DNA of 64,000 nucleotides. Source: Fluctibacter corallii (GTDB taxonomy: Bacteria; Pseudomonadota; Gammaproteobacteria; Enterobacterales; Alteromonadaceae). The notes beneath the pieces are model-generated. The model did not search any database and had not been told where the DNA came from. It was given only the letters and a program-made list of their open reading frames with translations. The stretch's first letter is position 1. Each line of letters begins with the position of its first letter. Position numbers and translations under genes: made by a program. The stretch is from contig NZ_JAOWKX010000004.1 of the NCBI RefSeq assembly GCF_025751585.1, positions 1-64,000 on the forward strand. The letters are read 5' to 3'. Shown piece after piece: positions 19,371 through 29,151 of the stretch.

Positions 19371-20606
19371 TTAGCCTCCGATCTCGGCTTGACCGTTTTC
19401 GTTTACCGCTGCAAATTTAGGATTACTGCGCACGCGCTCTACGGCTTGCTGCATCTGGCGCAATTCGGCTAATGCATGCTCGTCTGCCATAGTGGCTTCT
19501 TGTGGTGTCACTTTGCTACCGGGACGTACACGTTGTAGACCGTTGATCACGATTTTGTCTTCTGGTGATAAGCCTGACTTCACCACGCGAAGGCCGTAAA
19601 GTTTCTCACCTAACTCAATAGGACGGTATTGCACGGTGTTATCGTCAGCGAGTACCAGTACGAACTTGTTGTTAAGGTCAGTACCAATGGCTTTGTCTTT
19701 AATTAGAATCCCGTCAACGCTGTTTTCGCTTAGCAATCTTACTCTAGCGAAAAGGCCAGGAATCAGCTCGCCATTCGTGTTGTCGAATACTGCTCGGCCA
19801 GTGATTGTACCTGTCGTCGCATTAATTCGGTTGTCCACGAAGTCAAGCGTGCCTTTGTAATTAAAGGATTCATCGTCTGCTAACCCCATAAAAACAGGAA
19901 GGGCTGTGCCGTCTTCTTCGGTGCGGTGTTTCGCATTGACATACTTTAAGTACGTTTTTTCATCCGCATCAAAGTACACATACATTTTATCTGTGGCGAC
20001 AATGTTAGTGAGGGATGTCTCACCCGCTTTAACGTAGTTACCTTTGGTGACGTTGGCTTTTGAAATGTAGCCTGAAATCGGGGCGACGACGCGGGTGTAG
20101 CTTAAATTCAGTTTTGCCAGTTCAAGCTGAGCATTGACAGATGACAAACGAGCCTGTGCTTGTTGCTGGCGCGCTAGTCTGTTGTCGGCTTCTTCGGCAG
20201 AGATTGCTTGTGTTTTGCGTAAGTTATTTGCACGCTTTACTTCTTTCTCTGCAAGTTCGAGTGCGCTTTGCGCTTCTAACTTAGCGGCTTTTAAGCGATT
20301 CACTTCAGCTTTGAAGGGGGCGTTGTCGATGAAAAAAAGAGGTTCACCTTCTTTTACAAATGCGCCTTCTTCAAACGCTGTGAAATCAATGTAGCCAGAT
20401 ACGCGTGGACGAAGATTAACTTCATTAGGCGTCTCAATTCGCCCTGTGAAGTCTTCTTTTTCAGTGATGGTCTCATTGATCACTTGCGCGATAGAGACTG
20501 TCGGTGCCATCGGCGCTTGTGTTGGCATTTCTTGCTTGTCACAGCCTGCCATAACCGAGATCACACCTATAAACGCCAAGCTGGCAAATAAAGGTTTAAG
20601 TTTCAT
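19371..20606 (-). CDS. RND efflux periplasmic adaptor (membrane fusion protein)
   Basis: The 411-residue protein is a lipoprotein or signal-peptide protein (MKLKPLFASLAFIGVISVMAGC). It has a barrel-sandwich hybrid (VNLRPRVSGYIDFTAFEEGAFVKEGEPLF), an alpha-hairpin (about 105-165, ALELAEKEVKRANNLRKTQAISAEEAD), a second lipoyl half (YTRVVAPISGYISKANVTKGNYV) and beta-barrel domains. It links the RND pump to an outer-membrane channel. GAGGAA precedes its ATG. It is the first gene of the operon and is divergent from the LysR regulator across a palindromic site. Confidence 0.96.
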   Translation of the reverse strand: MKLKPLFASLAFIGVISVMAGCDKQEMPTQAPMAPTVSIAQVINETITEKEDFTGRIETPNEVNLRPRVSGYIDFTAFEEGAFVKEGEPLFFIDNAPFKAEVNRLKAAKLEAQSALELAEKEVKRANNLRKTQAISAEEADNRLARQQQAQARLSSVNAQLELAKLNLSYTRVVAPISGYISKANVTKGNYVKAGETSLTNIVATDKMYVYFDADEKTYLKYVNAKHRTEEDGTALPVFMGLADDESFNYKGTLDFVDNRINATTGTITGRAVFDNTNGELIPGLFARVRLLSENSVDGILIKDKAIGTDLNNKFVLVLADDNTVQYRPIELGEKLYGLRVVKSGLSPEDKIVINGLQRVRPGSKVTPQEATMADEHALAELRQMQQAVERVRSNPKFAAVNENGQAEIGG

Positions 20607-20685
20607 GTTAGTTCCTCAACGATTTTTGATGGTGAGAGTATGAAGGAGATAAATAAATAAAAAAAATTATTAATTAATATGAAAC

Positions 20686-20704
20686 ACATCATCTGATATG
20701 ATGT
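20686..20704. promoter_or_regulatory. Probable LysR-type operator, ATC-N9-GAT palindrome
   Basis: ACATCAT and ATGATGT form a perfect 7-bp inverted repeat with a five-base spacer, and contain ATC-N9-GAT (20688-20702), the core described for NodD-type LysR binding sites. It lies 26 bases before the lysR start codon and about 80 before the adaptor start, the expected place for autoregulation and pump control. Binding is inferred. Confidence 0.7.
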
Positions 20705-20730
20705 ATTCAACATTTGAACGGAGATAAGCA

Positions 20731-21726
20731 ATGCGCCCTCAAGATCTGACATTGTTAATGATTTTTGATGCGATTATGACTGAGCGTTCTATCACGCGTG
20801 CCGCGAATAGATTGGCAATGACGCAACCTGCTGTTTCAAATGCAGTGAGTCGAATGCGCTCGGCATGGAAAGATGAACTGTTTGTAAAAGACGGCCGAAA
20901 TATTCAACCTACATTGTATGCTCAAAATTTGTGGAGTCAGATTCGCGACCCTATTCTCTCATTAGGCGATGCAATAGACAATAAGGAGTTTAACCCTTCC
21001 ACCGCAAGGCGTACTTTTCGTATTGCCGTTTCTGATATCTTGGTTGATATGGTATGGGTGTCTATGCGTAAGATCATTGAAGAGCAAGCGCCGGGCGTGA
21101 ATCTTCATGCTGTTCCGTACACCATCGTGAATACCGAATCGTTATTAGAAGATGCAGAAGTGGATATGGTCGTGGGGCCTTCAGGGCATGTGTCTGGCAC
21201 ATTTAGAGCAGAATATGCGTTTTGTCCCGATTATGTGTGCGTAATGCGTAAAGGGCACCGCTTGGCAAAAGAACAGATTTCATTGGAAGAGTTTGCCGCG
21301 GCTGATCATTTATTGGTGTCGTTATCGGGTGATACTGCTGGGTATACCGATCAAGTTCTAATGCAACATGGCTTATCACGACGGATTGCCTGCACGGTGA
21401 ACCATTTTTCTACGGTACCGCGTCTAATTCAAAATAGTAACCTAATCAGTGTTGTACCCACCACTGCGGTGGCAAGGCCAATTATTAATCAAGAGCTGGC
21501 CGCTACTGCCGTACCGCTTGATTTAACGCCACAGCCAGTGTGTCTGATTTGGCATAAAAGACAAGATCAAGATACCGGATTAATTTGGTTGAAAAAGCAC
21601 GTCAAACAGATTGTTCATGACACAATAGCGAGACAAGATGTTGAAATAAAAAGCAGTTTGTGCCAAAACAATCCTGCAATGTGCACAAAATCTTCTCAGG
21701 AAGCTGAGCTCGTCCCAATGAAGTAG
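20731..21726 (+). CDS. LysR-family transcriptional regulator, NodD-like
   Basis: The 331 residues carry an N-terminal winged helix-turn-helix (LTLLMIFDAIMTERSITRAANRLAMTQPAVSNAVSRMR) and a LysR effector domain from about residue 90 (RTFRIAVSDILVDM). The sequence style (LFVKDGRNIQPT, HFSTVPRLIQNSNLISVVPT) is that of the NodD/LeuO-like branch. It is divergent from the efflux operon and next to a matching operator, so it probably controls the pump and itself. The last 35 residues, with two cysteines (SSLCQNNPAMCTKSS), extend beyond the usual family end. Effector unknown. Confidence 0.93.
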   Translation: MRPQDLTLLMIFDAIMTERSITRAANRLAMTQPAVSNAVSRMRSAWKDELFVKDGRNIQPTLYAQNLWSQIRDPILSLGDAIDNKEFNPSTARRTFRIAVSDILVDMVWVSMRKIIEEQAPGVNLHAVPYTIVNTESLLEDAEVDMVVGPSGHVSGTFRAEYAFCPDYVCVMRKGHRLAKEQISLEEFAAADHLLVSLSGDTAGYTDQVLMQHGLSRRIACTVNHFSTVPRLIQNSNLISVVPTTAVARPIINQELAATAVPLDLTPQPVCLIWHKRQDQDTGLIWLKKHVKQIVHDTIARQDVEIKSSLCQNNPAMCTKSSQEAELVPMK

Positions 21727-21794
21727 GTGAAGGAACCGCGCTCATCACGTTACGTTTGTGCAATTGTTACAGGTAACTTTGATGAGGAAAGGGA

Positions 21795-22061
21795 ATGGCG
21801 TCTAACACACAAAATGAAAAAGCCGCATACTGGCGAGAAAATATTGTCTTGATGTTAAAACTCTTGTCGGTATGGTTTTTTGTATCGTTTGGCTGCGGCA
21901 TATTGTTGGTCGATGAACTGAATTTAATTCCATTCTTTGGGTTTAAATTAGGCTTTTGGTTTGCACAGCAGGGGGCTATCTATGTGTTTGTTGCGCTTAT
22001 ATTCGTTTATGTTCACCAAATGAATAAGCTCGACAAAAAATACGGTTTGGATGAGGAGTAG
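21795..22061 (+). CDS. DUF4212 small subunit of a sodium:solute symporter
   Basis: This 88-residue protein has two membrane helices (about 21-45 and 52-72), the W-R-E-N start (AAYWRENIVLMLKLLSVWF) and the LPFFGFKLGFWFAQQGAIYVFV core typical of DUF4212. It ends three bases before the large symporter gene. DUF4212 proteins are regularly paired with actP-like symporters and thought to be their small subunit. AGGAAAGGG lies just before the ATG. Confidence 0.93.
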   Translation: MASNTQNEKAAYWRENIVLMLKLLSVWFFVSFGCGILLVDELNLIPFFGFKLGFWFAQQGAIYVFVALIFVYVHQMNKLDKKYGLDEE

Positions 22062-22064
22062 GGC

Positions 22065-23771
22065 ATGGATGTTCAAGTTCTCACTTTTATTATTGTTGGC
22101 GCGTCTTTTTTACTCTACATCGGTATTGCTATTTGGGCGCGAGCGGGTTCTACAAAAGAATTCTACGTCGCAGGTGGCGGAGTCCATCCAATCGCCAATG
22201 GTATGGCAACGGCTGCTGATTGGATGTCTGCGGCATCGTTTATTTCTATGGCCGGGCTAATTTCGTTTATGGGATACGATGGCGCGGTTTATCTGCTGGG
22301 GTGGACTGGCGGGTACGTGTTACTGGCCTTGTGCCTAGCGCCGTACTTGCGCAAGTTCGGTAAATTCACGGTTCCTGACTTTATAGGCGACCGCTATTAC
22401 TCTCAAGCTGCCCGTACTGTGGCGGTGATATGTGCCATCTTTGTATGCTTTACCTATGTTGCAGGGCAAATGCGGGGTGTTGGCGTCGTATTTAGTCGCT
22501 TTTTAGAAGTTGATATTTTCACTGGCGTAGTCATTGGCATGGCTATTGTTTTCTTTTATACCGTATTGGGGGGAATGAAAGGCATCACCTATACCCAAGT
22601 AGCACAGTATTGCGTGCTAATCTTTGCCTATTTAGTTCCCGCTGTATTTCTCTCTATTTTGATGACAGGTCATATCTTGCCACAAACAGGGTTCGGAGGC
22701 ACATTGGCTGATGGTTCAGGCGTGTACCTGCTGGAGAAACTGGATGGTTTGTCGACCGAACTAGGATTTGCGGAATATACCTCCGGCACGAAAAGTACGA
22801 TTGACGTGTTTTGCATAACCGCCGCTTTAATGGTGGGTACAGCAGGCCTTCCTCACGTGATTGTGCGTTTTTTTACGGTACCAAAAGTGAGAGACGCCAG
22901 AAAAAGTGCCGGATGGGCGCTCCTATTTATCGCGGTTTTATACACTACCGCGCCCTCGCTTGCATCCTTTGCTCGGGTCAACATGATTGAAACAATCAAT
23001 GGTGTTGATCAGGCTGGCACATTATATCAAGAGGCTCCCAGTTGGATAAACAACTGGGAAAAAACGGGCTTAATTCAGTGGGAAGACAAAAACCATGATG
23101 GGCGTATGTTTTATTCTGGCGATGAACGAAACGAAATGCGAGTAGATCGAGATATTATGGTGCTTGCTAACCCTGAAATTGCCAACTTGCCAGCCTGGGT
23201 TATTGCCCTGGTGGCTGCTGGTGGAATTGCGGCTGCGCTTTCAACATCAGCGGGGTTGCTACTGGTAATTTCAACGTCAGTCTCCCACGATTTGCTAAAA
23301 CGCAATCTGATGCCGGCTATTACTGACCGACAGGAACTGTTCTATGCGCGTTCGGCAGCGGCTATTGCTATCGTCATTGCTGGATATTTTGGCCTTAACC
23401 CGCCAGGGTTTGTTGCCCAAGTAGTTGCGTTTGCATTTGGATTAGCAGCGTCTTCGTTTTTTCCTGCCATTATTATGGGGATTTTCTCCAAAAGCATGAA
23501 TAAGGCGGGCGCAGTGGCAGGCATGCTAGCAGGTATCAGTTTTACAGCGGCATATATTATTTATTTTAAATTTATTAGCCCTGAAATGAATACGCCTGAG
23601 AATTGGTGGTTTGGCATATCACCAGAGGGAATCGGCACGCTTGGTATGATGGTAAATTTTGTGGTGGCATTGCTTGTCTTTAATGTGACATCCGCTGCTC
23701 CAGAAGACGTGCAGGCTATGGTTGAGGATATTCGTTACCCTCGGGGAGCTGGCGACGCGCCTTTGCATTAA
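22065..23771 (+). CDS. Sodium:solute symporter (VC_2705/ActP-like)
   Basis: The 568-residue SSS-family protein has about 13 membrane segments. Landmarks are [31 protein letters not shown] (TM1-2), [17 protein letters not shown] and [25 protein letters not shown] hydrophilic insertion around 315-365 contains an acidic [14 protein letters not shown] segment, seen in this subgroup. It imports an organic acid or other small solute with Na+; acetate is the known ActP substrate but is not proven for DUF4212-paired members. Co-transcribed with the small subunit. Confidence 0.94.
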   Translation: MDVQVLTFIIVGASFLLYIGIAIWARAGSTKEFYVAGGGVHPIANGMATAADWMSAASFISMAGLISFMGYDGAVYLLGWTGGYVLLALCLAPYLRKFGKFTVPDFIGDRYYSQAARTVAVICAIFVCFTYVAGQMRGVGVVFSRFLEVDIFTGVVIGMAIVFFYTVLGGMKGITYTQVAQYCVLIFAYLVPAVFLSILMTGHILPQTGFGGTLADGSGVYLLEKLDGLSTELGFAEYTSGTKSTIDVFCITAALMVGTAGLPHVIVRFFTVPKVRDARKSAGWALLFIAVLYTTAPSLASFARVNMIETINGVDQAGTLYQEAPSWINNWEKTGLIQWEDKNHDGRMFYSGDERNEMRVDRDIMVLANPEIANLPAWVIALVAAGGIAAALSTSAGLLLVISTSVSHDLLKRNLMPAITDRQELFYARSAAAIAIVIAGYFGLNPPGFVAQVVAFAFGLAASSFFPAIIMGIFSKSMNKAGAVAGMLAGISFTAAYIIYFKFISPEMNTPENWWFGISPEGIGTLGMMVNFVVALLVFNVTSAAPEDVQAMVEDIRYPRGAGDAPLH

Positions 23772-23893
23772 CACATTCAGTATAACGAAAATATATTGTA
23801 AAAAATATGTTGCGATATGGTGTATTTTAAATCAGTTAAGCGGTATGGTAAAAAACAGGTAACGCGCTAAAGTTATAGTGAGCGGAGGTGTTT

Positions 23894-25063
23894 ATGAAGC
23901 CGTTATATACAGTTTTTTGCGCATTAAGCCTGACTTCGGTGTTACTGGTGTCGGGCTGCCAGTCGACACATGTGCAGGAAGTGGCAGCGCCAGTTCAGGT
24001 TATAAATGATACGGCCTTTCCCGATCACACCTTATTTGCTATCGAGTCACCTGACGAAATTTTTGCTTTAAATGAAGAGGCCAGACAATTTATTCGCACT
24101 GAGATCAAACCAGTGATGGACGTTCATGCTCGCATGAAAACACTGGCTCGAAAGATTTTTGACCGCACTGACTTCAACTTACTTTATATGGCTTCTGCAA
24201 ACACTGTCGCGTCTGAAACGTTCGACAACCGCGCTGCAAATTGCTTGTCTATGTCTATTTTAACTTACTCTCTCGCTAAAGAAGCGGGCTTTGAGGTGAA
24301 GTTTCAAGAAGTAGATATTCCTGAGTATTGGACTAGACAAGCCGGATTCAGTTTACTCAACGGCCACATTAATCTACAAATGTTTCCCCGTACTGAAGTT
24401 AATGTGATCCACTTAATGTCAAGCGGGCTGGAAGTTGACTTTGACCCTCAGCCGATTCGTCAACACTTCCCTAAGCGCTACGTTGATAAAAGTACCGTGT
24501 TAGCGATGTTTTATAACAATAAAGGGGCTGAAGCCCTGTTGAAAGCTTCCTATTCGAAAGCCTATGCATATTTTAAAGAAGCGGTAAAATTTGATGCTCA
24601 ATTCGATTCAGTATGGGTAAATTTAGGCTTGCTTTACCGATTCAACGGATTTCATCAGCTTGCAGAGATGAGCTACGATCATGCTTTAGCTATAGCGCCA
24701 GGTAATATGACCGCAGTAGAGAATTTGGCTTATTTATATAGAATTACTGGTCGGGAACAACTGGCCGACGCCCTGTCTACCAAAGTTGAATTAGCGCGCA
24801 AAGACAACCCCTATTACCATTTCATATTAGGCGAACAGGCCTTTGAGAAAGCTCTGTTCGATGATGCTCTTGAACACTATCGTACAGCGTTGAGGCTCGA
24901 TCGGTCTAAACACGAAGTATACTTTGGACTTGCAAAAGTGTATTACCAACTGGGTGATATTAGTCGGAGCCAACGTTATTTAGAAAGAGCTAAAGCCAAG
25001 TCACGTAACGATCAAGACCGTGAAAGATATCAAGGTAAACTCAATTTGTTCAGCAAGCTATGA
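23894..25063 (+). CDS. Lipoprotein with transglutaminase-like and TPR domains
   Basis: The protein (389 residues) begins with a lipoprotein signal peptide with lipobox VSGC. Residues about 60-200 look like a transglutaminase-like fold with a possible triad: Cys in NRAANCLSMS, His in LLNGHINLQ and Asp in VDFDP. TPR repeats fill the rest (AEALLKASYSKAYAYFKEAVKFD, DSVWVNLGLLYRFNGFHQLAEMSYDHALAI, DALEHYRTALRLD). ATG at 23894 is preferred over the GTG six bases upstream because GGAGG is five bases before it. It overlaps the peptidase gene by four bases, suggesting a shared envelope role. Substrate unknown. Confidence 0.87.
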   Translation: MKPLYTVFCALSLTSVLLVSGCQSTHVQEVAAPVQVINDTAFPDHTLFAIESPDEIFALNEEARQFIRTEIKPVMDVHARMKTLARKIFDRTDFNLLYMASANTVASETFDNRAANCLSMSILTYSLAKEAGFEVKFQEVDIPEYWTRQAGFSLLNGHINLQMFPRTEVNVIHLMSSGLEVDFDPQPIRQHFPKRYVDKSTVLAMFYNNKGAEALLKASYSKAYAYFKEAVKFDAQFDSVWVNLGLLYRFNGFHQLAEMSYDHALAIAPGNMTAVENLAYLYRITGREQLADALSTKVELARKDNPYYHFILGEQAFEKALFDDALEHYRTALRLDRSKHEVYFGLAKVYYQLGDISRSQRYLERAKAKSRNDQDRERYQGKLNLFSKL

Positions 25064-25995
25064 CACGATTGTATGTGTTGGTTGCGGTATGGGTATTTGG
25101 GACTTTTAATTGCGATGCATCGTGTCAAGATGTTCAGCTATTGGAAACGGTTGATCATGCTCAAGCTTGGGATGATGTAAAGCATTTATCTAGCGATGAT
25201 TTTGAGGGACGAAAAACTGGCACAAAAGGTAGTGTAAAAGCCCAACAGTATCTGTTAAAACGCTTCAAAGAGATGAGACTGTCATTTGTAGCCGGGCAAC
25301 AGAGTTATTCAGTTCCATTTTCTTTAACAGAATACCAAAACGGAACGAATATTGTTGGTATGGTGCGCGGTGTCATTGCACCTGAAAAGTATATTGTTGT
25401 TACAGCCCACTACGATCATATTGGACACTATGGCAGCACCATATTCAATGGTGCCGATGATAATGCCAGTGGTGTGAGTGCGATGATGGCTATTGCATTC
25501 GAAGTAGCAAAGTACCCTCTTAAGCATTCCGTGATATTCTTAGCGACGGATGCTGAAGAGCAGGGGTTAAAAGGGGCGAAGGCTTTTCTCAAAGACGAGG
25601 TGATTCGCATCTCAGATATACGCGCCAACCTTAATTTAGATATGTTAGGTCAGGGAAGTCGGCGGCAAACTCTCTATGTTACGCATTCGAACAACTACCC
25701 CAATAAAGAGGCGTTGTTAGCGCGTATTCAAGCAAAGACTCGTCAATGTTTAGTGTACGGTCATAATCGTTCGTTACGGGCAGGGCAAAATAAAAAGCGT
25801 ATAGACTGGCTAAATGCGAGTGATCATGGTGCATTTGGAGAGTACGGTATTCCATTCATTTATGTGGGCGTTGGAGAGCACAAAGACTACCATAAAGCGT
25901 CTGATGAGTGGCAACGTATCCCAAAAACGTTTTTTCTTGCGTCTGTCGAAACGTCCTATTTGTTGTTGCAAGAAATTGATAGGCATATCAAATAA
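25060..25995 (+). CDS. M28-family zinc aminopeptidase, exported
   Basis: The 311 residues have a signal peptide (ending near NCDASC) and an M28 catalytic domain. The visible metal and catalytic ligands are H in TAHYDHIG, D in NGADDNASGVS, EE in TDAEEQGLKGA, D in LNLDMLGQG and a final H in NASDHGAF. This matches two-zinc aminopeptidases that release N-terminal residues from peptides. Its ATG overlaps the stop of the TPR lipoprotein (ATGA), so the pair is translationally coupled. Likely periplasmic or secreted. Confidence 0.93.
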   Translation: MTRLYVLVAVWVFGTFNCDASCQDVQLLETVDHAQAWDDVKHLSSDDFEGRKTGTKGSVKAQQYLLKRFKEMRLSFVAGQQSYSVPFSLTEYQNGTNIVGMVRGVIAPEKYIVVTAHYDHIGHYGSTIFNGADDNASGVSAMMAIAFEVAKYPLKHSVIFLATDAEEQGLKGAKAFLKDEVIRISDIRANLNLDMLGQGSRRQTLYVTHSNNYPNKEALLARIQAKTRQCLVYGHNRSLRAGQNKKRIDWLNASDHGAFGEYGIPFIYVGVGEHKDYHKASDEWQRIPKTFFLASVETSYLLLQEIDRHIK

Positions 25996-25998
25996 TAA

Positions 25999-26019
25999 AG
26001 GCACTCAAACTGAGTGCCT
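25999..26019. terminator. Bidirectional terminator between convergent genes
   Basis: AGGCACTCA and TGAGTGCCT form a perfect 9-bp stem with an AAC loop, followed by a T-rich sequence. It separates the convergent peptidase and oxygenase genes. Confidence 0.85.
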
Positions 26020-26042
26020 CTAAAATTTTGAAAAGGGGGTTA

Positions 26043-26885
26043 TTAGATTACCCCTAGCTCTTTCAATCGCTCTTGCAGGTAGGTTTCTGCAGTGTGACGC
26101 TCACTGAGTTTTACGTCTGGGCGAGGATGAAGGAACAAAGGTAAAGAGATACGTGATTTTGTCGTATCCATGCCCTCTGGGTTAATCACACGATGGCTAG
26201 TAGACGGGAAATGGCCGCCTGATGCTTCTTGAAGCATATCGCCGATATTGATAATTAAGTTACCAAAGTCGCAAGGTACATCAATCCATTCATCTGATGT
26301 TGCGCCTTGAACCTGAAGTCCTGGCTCATTAGCCGCAGGTAGAATGGTAATCAAATTGATATCTTCATGCGCCGCCGCACGAATTGCACCTGGTGTCTCA
26401 TCACCTTTAAGTGGTGGATAATGCAGAACACGGAGTAGGGTTTGATCACTATCTTTGATCATATTCGACAACGGCTCGCTGTACTTGTCTGACACCTCAT
26501 TTGGAGAGTACTTTTCAATCCAGCTGAGAAGCTCTGTCGCTAATTCATTGGCAGCTGCATAGTAGTTAGCGATTTCTTCTTTCAGTGCGTCTGGGCACTG
26601 ACCCCAAGGGTAGTAGTGATAATACTCTTTAATGTCTTTTTCTTTGTGGCCCTTTGCTGTTTCAGAAACAGATTGAGGGAAAAAGCCGTCTTGCGTGCCT
26701 TTGTTGTAAAGGTAATCTTGCTTTTCTGCACTATCGAAAAATGTCTGCCAGTTTTGGTAGATAGAATTTACTACAGAATGCTGAATAGGGTGGTTTTTCA
26801 GTACACCGAATCCAGTTTTACGTAAAGACTCTACGAATAATTCAGCTGCATTGTCAGCTGTGTAATCAACGGCTTCTAATTTCAT
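26043..26885 (-). CDS. 2-oxoglutarate/Fe(II) oxygenase, isopenicillin N synthase-like
   Basis: This 280-residue protein has the DIOX_N region (TGFGVLKNHPI) and the jelly-roll 2OG-Fe(II) domain with iron ligands in AAHEDINLITIL (H, D) and STSHRVINP (H), and the 2-oxoglutarate-binding RxS in SRISLPLFLHP. Start at ATG 26885 because homology begins there; the frame upstream has no family match. The family includes IPNS, gibberellin oxidases and thymine/pyrimidine-nucleoside hydroxylases. It is the third gene after uridine kinase and a nucleoside transporter on the same strand, so a pyrimidine substrate is a reasonable guess, no more. Confidence 0.9.
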   Translation of the reverse strand: MKLEAVDYTADNAAELFVESLRKTGFGVLKNHPIQHSVVNSIYQNWQTFFDSAEKQDYLYNKGTQDGFFPQSVSETAKGHKEKDIKEYYHYYPWGQCPDALKEEIANYYAAANELATELLSWIEKYSPNEVSDKYSEPLSNMIKDSDQTLLRVLHYPPLKGDETPGAIRAAAHEDINLITILPAANEPGLQVQGATSDEWIDVPCDFGNLIINIGDMLQEASGGHFPSTSHRVINPEGMDTTKSRISLPLFLHPRPDVKLSERHTAETYLQERLKELGVI

Positions 26886-26979
26886 AAAAATTGCCCTTTT
26901 ACTCTTGCTACGTGGGGATGAACCCACATTCGTTAGTAGTATAGGAGACAATGTCTCTATCGCTTATAGGACTACATTA

Positions 26980-28188
26980 CTATAAGCCTATGAATAAGCC
27001 TGCTAGCGCTGCACTCATCAAGTTTGATAATGTAGCTGCCAGTACGGCTTTTAATCCTAACTGCGCAATTTCCTTTCGGCGAGTCGGTGCCATCGCACCG
27101 ATTCCGCCCATCAAAATAGCAATTGATGAGAAGTTTGCGAATCCACATAAGGCAAACGTAATAATTCCCTGCGTCTGCTCACTCAATTGATCTTTGTATT
27201 CTACGAAATTAAGGTAAGCAACGAATTCGTTAACTACCATTTTCTGGCCGATGAAACTACCTGCCAAATTCGCTTCCTGCCATGGAACACCCAGTGCCCA
27301 TGCGAGAGGTTGGAATATGTAACCTAGAATCATTTGGAAAGTCAGTTGTTCATAACCGAAAATACCGCCTATCCAGCCGATTAGACCGTTCAGCATTGCT
27401 ATCAATGCAATAAACGCTAACAACATTGCGCCTACGTTAAGCGCAAGTTGCATTCCCGATGCCGCACCACTGGCTGCCGCATCAAAAATATTGGCAAATT
27501 GATTGTCTTCAGAACCGAGTTCATTCAATTCATTTTTATAGCTTTCTGTTTCTGGCATGATGATTTTTGCCATCAACAACCCGCCTGGCGCGGCCATAAA
27601 GCTTGCCGCCAATAGATATTTTATGTCTACGCCCAGTCCGGCATAGCCAGCCATTACCGCGCCAGCGATAGACGCTAGCCCTCCAACCATTACTGCAAAT
27701 AATTCCGAGCGAGTCATTTGAGGGATAAAAGGGCGAACAACAAGCGGCGCTTCTGTTTGGCCAACAAAAATATTTGCAGCAGCAGACATAGACTCTGGAC
27801 GACTGGTTTTAAGGGCGATTTGTAAAAAGCCACCGATAAAACGAATAATCCAAGACATAACGCCGAGATAATAGAGAACCGTAATAAGTGAAGAAAAGAA
27901 AACAATGGCTGGAAGCACGTTAAAGGCAAAGATGAACCCCATGGATTTATCGCCAACTGGGCCAAAAATAAAGTTTATGCCTTCCTGACCATAGTCAAGG
28001 ATACTCTTTACAGCTTCAGATAAAGAAAGCAGAAAGTCTTTACCTGCTGGCACGTAGAGAACAAATGCACCCACACTTGCCTGAATGACAAAGGCTCCTA
28101 TGACAGTACGCCAATTAATATTCTTTCTTTTTGCAGACAACGCGTACGCAATTGCCAACAATAATCCAATGCCAACGAGACTAAACAT
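26980..28188 (-). CDS. Concentrative nucleoside transporter (CNT/NupC family)
   Basis: The 402-residue membrane protein shows the CNT layout: N-terminal helices, [25 protein letters not shown], the helical hairpin with [18 protein letters not shown] and a second nucleoside/cation-binding segment ([15 protein letters not shown], then [22 protein letters not shown]). It imports nucleosides with Na+ or H+. AAGGAAG precedes the start. It lies 35 bases after the uridine kinase gene on the same strand, linking uptake to phosphorylation. Confidence 0.95.
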   Translation of the reverse strand: MFSLVGIGLLLAIAYALSAKRKNINWRTVIGAFVIQASVGAFVLYVPAGKDFLLSLSEAVKSILDYGQEGINFIFGPVGDKSMGFIFAFNVLPAIVFFSSLITVLYYLGVMSWIIRFIGGFLQIALKTSRPESMSAAANIFVGQTEAPLVVRPFIPQMTRSELFAVMVGGLASIAGAVMAGYAGLGVDIKYLLAASFMAAPGGLLMAKIIMPETESYKNELNELGSEDNQFANIFDAAASGAASGMQLALNVGAMLLAFIALIAMLNGLIGWIGGIFGYEQLTFQMILGYIFQPLAWALGVPWQEANLAGSFIGQKMVVNEFVAYLNFVEYKDQLSEQTQGIITFALCGFANFSSIAILMGGIGAMAPTRRKEIAQLGLKAVLAATLSNLMSAALAGLFIGL

Positions 28189-28223
28189 AAGGCTTCCTTA
28201 TTCTTCTTATCTTTTTGCCGAAC

Positions 28224-28847
28224 TTAGAGCAGCGCTTGTTGTATATGTGACTTCAATACATCCAACGCAATACGGTTTTCACCGCCTTGCGTAATAATTA
28301 CGTCAGCTGTGAAGCGACTTGGTGCAATGAATTGATGATACATGGGTTTTACTGTTGCTTCATATTGCTTTGCAACTGAGTCCAATGTACGTCCACGCTC
28401 TGCGATATCACGCTTTATTCTTCTTAATAAGCAAATGTCTAGAGGTGTGTCGACGAATATTTTAACATCGTATAGTGGTTGAAGCTCTGGGGATGCGAGC
28501 AACATAATGCCCTCTACGATGATCACAGGAGCTGGCATGAGTGTCTCTGTTTCTTTTAAACGCGTATGCGTTTTATAACAGTAACTTGGGTATTCGATAG
28601 ACTTGCCAGCTTTTAAACCCTGTAAATGCTTAACCAGGAGCTCATGCTCAAATGCACGAGGGTGGTCATAATTATTCTTTTCGCGTTCTTCCATCGGAAG
28701 GTGATCTTGCGCCCGATAATAGTGGTCTTCACGTAAAATCTGAACAGATTTACCCTCTTGAGCAAACTCTTTTAAAAGGTTTTCAGTAAATAGAGATTTA
28801 CCTGAACCTGACGCACCGGCGATGGCAATAACTAAATTGGAAGACAC
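28224..28847 (-). CDS. udk: Uridine kinase
   Basis: The 207-residue protein has the P-loop GASGSGKS, an REDHYYRAQD loop with the catalytic Asp and YDHPRAFEHELL, as in Udk of E. coli. It phosphorylates uridine and cytidine with ATP or GTP (pyrimidine salvage, cytoplasm). The start codon is GTG, with AGGGTG upstream. It is the first gene of the nucleoside operon. Confidence 0.94.
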   Translation of the reverse strand: MSSNLVIAIAGASGSGKSLFTENLLKEFAQEGKSVQILREDHYYRAQDHLPMEEREKNNYDHPRAFEHELLVKHLQGLKAGKSIEYPSYCYKTHTRLKETETLMPAPVIIVEGIMLLASPELQPLYDVKIFVDTPLDICLLRRIKRDIAERGRTLDSVAKQYEATVKPMYHQFIAPSRFTADVIITQGGENRIALDVLKSHIQQALL

Positions 28848-29151
28848 TAGACACCCTAGGATAGCAAATTTTGAATGAACGCAAGATACCAGCGATTTAT
28901 AAAAAAGCCAGTAATTCGCGCAATATTACAAAAATATGACCATTTGGTCTATTGTTGATTTGTACTTAGACGGTAACTATATGTCATTGCAGGAGTTTTT
29001 TTAAAAAACAGTCCAGAGAAAATAAAATCTTTTCATAAGATTATGAATTACTTAAGAATTACCATTTTTTAGCTGATGTTATCGATGTCAGTAATAGGGG
29101 GACGTCGTGTTTTTAGGTCCCCTCAGAGCACGTTTGCCGAAAGGTGATGAG
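28848..29151. promoter_or_regulatory. AT-rich intergenic region with a GACCA-TT-TGGTC palindrome
   Basis: The 304 bases between udk and the next minus-strand gene hold no gene. GACCA-TT-TGGTC at 28938-28949 is a compact inverted repeat of the type bound by dimeric repressors, about 90 bases upstream of udk. A role in controlling the nucleoside genes is inferred from its position only. Confidence 0.45.
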
